Origin: Flavobacterium sp. YJ01
Lineage (GTDB): Bacteria; Bacteroidota; Bacteroidia; Flavobacteriales; Flavobacteriaceae
Length of the DNA stretch: 64,000 bases
Direction: 5' to 3'
Assembly (NCBI RefSeq): GCF_029320955.1
Contig: NZ_CP119757.1
Location: forward strand, 496,001-560,000
Every line of letters begins with the position of its first letter. Position 1 is the first letter of the stretch. The notes under the pieces were generated by a model, which ran no database searches, had not been told where the DNA came from, and saw nothing but the letters and a program-made list of their open reading frames with translations. The position numbers and the translations under genes are program-made. Shown here piece by piece: positions 61,323 through 64,000 of this stretch.

Positions 61323-63587
61323 TTAAAGATTTACTGCAATTGGTGCAGCTAAACAGCTTTCTGGAATATCAAATGCATTTACCAAAGCCACAGCGTCTGG
61401 ACGAATGTCCCAACAAAGCTGATTGACAATTTTTCGAACTGCTTTCGTTTTTACTGCTTCCATATATCCGTCTTCTAAATACCAAGCTTTATTTTTTTCT
61501 ATTTGAGAAAGTGCATACAATTGATTCAATTTTGTCAAAATGGCTTTAGATTGCAAATCTTCAACTTCTTTTATTGCAGTTTGAAATTGTTCTAAAACAA
61601 TTCTTTCCAAATAAGCCTGAGCCACATCAATCATTTGATGCTGAACAACATTAAAAGCATCATACGCTTCTAAACCGCCATCGACCAATTTTTTAATACG
61701 TCTTGCTGCCGAAGCCAAAATTGTTTTTTCCCTATGAACGAAAGCCTGAAGATGAAATTCGCTATCTAATAAATGTTCGTCATCTGTTCTGCGTGTCGCT
61801 ATTGGATTTTTCTCCGTAATTGCCGTTTTAGCGTTTTCGTAAACATAATTAATGATTCCTAAAGAACCCATTTCTCCAAACGATTTTCTAAATTCAGACA
61901 AACGATTTTTAGCCACCAATTGCATTAAAACCGTATTATCGCCTTCAAAAGTGGTATAAATTTCAGTGTCGTTTTTTAAGGCATCTATCCTATTTTCAGA
62001 CAAATAACCTTTTCCTCCGCAAGCTTCACGACATTCTTGCAAAATATCTCTCGTGCTCCAAGTCGAATACGATTTCATTCCGGCCGCCAAAGCTTCGATT
62101 TCCTGCATTTCTGCTTCGGTTCTATTTAAAAATCTATTTGTAAGATATTGAAGGGCAAAATGAACCGCATAAGTTTTTGCCAAATGTGGCAATAATCTAC
62201 GTTGATGCATTCTGTAGTTTAAAATCGGAACTTCAGATCCGCCTTCTGGTCCAAATTGCCTTCTTTGATCGCTGTAGCGAACAGCAATTGTCAATCCTGA
62301 TTTTGCAGCCGCTAAAGCAGAACGCGGAATTCCGATTCTTCCTCCAACCAGAGTTCCTAACATTGTAAAAAATCGTCTGTTATCACTCGGAATCGGACTT
62401 TCAAATTCGCCTTTTTCATTTACAGAAGCAAAACGATCCAGCATATCGTCTTTCGGAATTATTACATTGTCGAAACTAATTGTTCCGTTATCAACCCCGT
62501 TTAGTCCCATTTTATGTCCGCAATCGCCAATGGTTACGCCTTTTGCAACATTTCCGTTGGAATCTCTTAACGGGACAACAAAAGCATTTACGCCATAATC
62601 ATGTCCGTCGATAATTAGTTTTGCAAATACAGTTGCCATTTGTCCATGAACTGCTGCATTTCCGATATATTCTTTCTGAGCATTTTTATTTGGTGTATGA
62701 ATCGTAAAAGTCTGATCATTATGATTGTAAGTTGCAGTAGTTTCTAAACCTTTTACATTAGATCCGTGATGTGTTTCGGTCATCGCAAAACAGCCTGGAA
62801 GTTTTAGTGAACCAATGTCTTTCAAATATTTAGCATAATGTTTTTCTGTTCCTAAAGATTGAACGCTCATTCCCCAAAGCCCAAACTGAACACCGAATTT
62901 TATTACCAAACTTAAATCGTGGTAACTCAGCGTTTCCATAATAGCAAAATAATCTTCTACGTTTCCTCCTCCACCGTATTCCTTCGGATAAGCCATACTT
63001 CCAAGATTTTCATCGGCTAAAATTTTACACCATTTGTAGACCGTTTCTCTGAAAACATTAATATCTGTAGAAGTTTCATAAGCAAATTCAGGTCTAGAAA
63101 TAACCGATTTTACTTTTTCAATTATTGTTGCTTCTTTTCCGTCTAAAATTTTTGTGATTTTCTGAATGTCAAAACTTGCGTTTGTATGAGAATTTGCGGT
63201 AAAAGAACCCGTTTTTGTTTTGAAATTCTGAAGCGCTTCTTCGCCCAAAATTCCTAAATCATTTTCTAGTTTTTTAAAATCTGATTCTATTGGAGATAAA
63301 TCTAAATCGTTGCCTGAAAGTGCTTTTGCAATATCAAAAATCGATTTTATAGAAGAAGTATCCTGAATACTTTTTTCAATATCCGATTTCCATTGTGTGA
63401 GTTCATTTCGCGAAGGCGGATTTGAAATATCAACTTTAGATAATAAATATCCTTTTTCTTCTTCTGATAAAACAGTTAGCGAATTGATGAAATTTTTTAA
63501 AGTAGAAAATTCTTTCTGTGTCAGTAAATCATCTGACCACACTAAATAAAATAAGGGTGTAAAAGCTTGAAGTTTGGATATTTTCAT
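61323..63587 (-). CDS. Large acyl-CoA dehydrogenase/oxidase-type flavoprotein
   Basis: A 754-residue member of the acyl-CoA dehydrogenase superfamily, about twice the normal length. Residues about 1-170 are an extra helical N-terminal part. FAD-binding residues appear in GCFAMTETHHGSNVKGLETTATY (about 264-286) and KEYIGNAAVHGQMATVFAKL. ACGGKGYLSENRIDALKNDTEIYTTFEGDNTVLMQ (about 534-568) is the conserved C-terminal stretch with the CoA/flavin contact, as in acyl-CoA oxidases. It oxidises acyl-CoA to enoyl-CoA. Whether electrons go to ETF or O2 is not clear from sequence. Monocistronic here. Confidence 0.9.
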   Translation of the reverse strand: MKISKLQAFTPLFYLVWSDDLLTQKEFSTLKNFINSLTVLSEEEKGYLLSKVDISNPPSRNELTQWKSDIEKSIQDTSSIKSIFDIAKALSGNDLDLSPIESDFKKLENDLGILGEEALQNFKTKTGSFTANSHTNASFDIQKITKILDGKEATIIEKVKSVISRPEFAYETSTDINVFRETVYKWCKILADENLGSMAYPKEYGGGGNVEDYFAIMETLSYHDLSLVIKFGVQFGLWGMSVQSLGTEKHYAKYLKDIGSLKLPGCFAMTETHHGSNVKGLETTATYNHNDQTFTIHTPNKNAQKEYIGNAAVHGQMATVFAKLIIDGHDYGVNAFVVPLRDSNGNVAKGVTIGDCGHKMGLNGVDNGTISFDNVIIPKDDMLDRFASVNEKGEFESPIPSDNRRFFTMLGTLVGGRIGIPRSALAAAKSGLTIAVRYSDQRRQFGPEGGSEVPILNYRMHQRRLLPHLAKTYAVHFALQYLTNRFLNRTEAEMQEIEALAAGMKSYSTWSTRDILQECREACGGKGYLSENRIDALKNDTEIYTTFEGDNTVLMQLVAKNRLSEFRKSFGEMGSLGIINYVYENAKTAITEKNPIATRRTDDEHLLDSEFHLQAFVHREKTILASAARRIKKLVDGGLEAYDAFNVVQHQMIDVAQAYLERIVLEQFQTAIKEVEDLQSKAILTKLNQLYALSQIEKNKAWYLEDGYMEAVKTKAVRKIVNQLCWDIRPDAVALVNAFDIPESCLAAPIAVNL

Positions 63588-63617
63588 ATAAATAGTATTC
63601 GGTTTTTAATAGTTTTT

Positions 63618-63790
63618 GCCACAGATTTCACAGATTAAAATGATTTTTTTTATTCGCCACGAATTCCACTAATTTTCACAAATTTTATTACCTATTCTAA
63701 AAACAATTTAATTCGTGAAAATTAGTGCAATTCGTGGCAACACTTTTTTGCACAAAGACTATAATCCTTTTAATCCGTGAAATCTGTGGC
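63618..63790. repeat. Nested inverted repeats, GCCACAGATTTCAC and GCCACGAATT families
   Basis: Outer arms: 63618-63640 with 63768-63790 (one mismatch). Inner arms: 63656-63679 with 63715-63738 (one mismatch in 24). Both share the word GCCAC-GA-TT. Upstream of the acyl-CoA dehydrogenase gene. Confidence 0.88.
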
Positions 63791-63819
63791 TAAATATTTT
63801 TTCTGTTTATAGCAAAAAA

Positions 63820-63850
63820 AAACAGGAATGAAAAATACTCATTCCTGTTT
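63820..63850. terminator. Hairpin terminator near the window end
   Basis: AAACAGGAATGA (63820-63831) pairs exactly with TCATTCCTGTTT (63839-63850) around AAAATAC, with an A run before it. It probably ends a minus-strand gene beginning beyond the window. Confidence 0.7.
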
Positions 63851-64000
63851 AAACATCCTGTTAAGATTCTGATAATTTTCGATTTTAAACCAATAAAAAA
63901 TATGAAAACTAAGAATTAAGAACCCTTGGATATTGAGGTCAATTTTTGCTTTATGGCAAAAATATGATGTGAATTAAAAACTAACACTGCGGTAAAAATT
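63851..64000. other. Terminal gene-free stretch
   Basis: AT-rich, no ORF of note, no repeat. May be the end of an upstream or downstream spacer. Confidence 0.5.

Overview
The window reads as chromosome of a Flavobacterium-like member of the Bacteroidota. The DNA is AT-rich, Shine-Dalgarno sequences are essentially absent, and the best promoters match the Bacteroidota pattern TTG-N19-TAnnTTTG. It also carries a SusC/SusD pair, DUF6377, DUF4142, a DUF6660-like protein, many AraC regulators and numerous imperfect intergenic hairpin repeats. No transposase, phage gene, CRISPR array, tRNA or rRNA was seen.

Layout: 1-5085 holds the end of a SusC gene, SusD, a SusE-position lipoprotein and a di-heme peroxidase. 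5189-14832 is envelope and metal efflux: a BamA-like barrel, a Zn/Cd P1B ATPase with a His-rich N-terminus, and a CzcCBA-type RND operon led by a small Cys/His-rich protein. 15137-17029 holds two outer-membrane barrels. 17334-23912 is a signalling operon (CheB, CheR, response regulator, three-receiver hybrid kinase, receiver-kinase). 24301-38740 mixes general-stress genes (YghA-like SDR, flavin-binding stress protein, Nei-type glycosylase, YciE/F ferritin-like protein, DUF5661, DUF1328, topoisomerase IB, DUF4142) with a PAS kinase broken by a nonsense codon and its neighbouring receiver. 38961-45204 holds an amidohydrolase, two AraC regulators, ADH, AKR and cupin genes. 45306-48128 is a GH2 enzyme. 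48341-50171 holds a ChrB-AraC fusion protein with two unknown neighbours. 50262-52886 holds a TlpA pair and an ArsR/old-yellow-enzyme pair. 53219-54601 is a tyrosyl-tRNA synthetase behind a tyrosine-rich leader. 55078-61115 is a small glycan locus (acyltransferase, DUF1349, GH3, DUF6377 regulator). 61323-63587 is a large acyl-CoA dehydrogenase.

The strongest discovery is a complete classical attenuator in front of tyrS (53184-53387). It has a near-consensus promoter whose predicted start lies at the AUG of a 36-codon leader with Tyr-Tyr-Tyr. Mutually exclusive 1:2, 2:3 and 3:4 pairings can be drawn by hand, and a terminator ends just before tyrS. The leader-tyrS unit sits between two similar direct repeats of roughly 190 bp.

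Second, a CGCAAAG-type palindromic repeat family has entered protein-coding sequence in the metal-efflux operon. One in-frame 105-bp copy encodes most of the lipoprotein signal peptide of the membrane-fusion protein. Another spans the RND pump stop codon and the start and signal peptide of the outer-membrane factor. At least nine families of such intergenic repeats occur, many placed like terminators.

Other points worth checking are the TGG-to-TAG change inside a PAS domain of a five-PAS kinase, the ChrB-AraC fusion without chrA, and an ArsR promoter with a palindromic operator between its two promoter elements.
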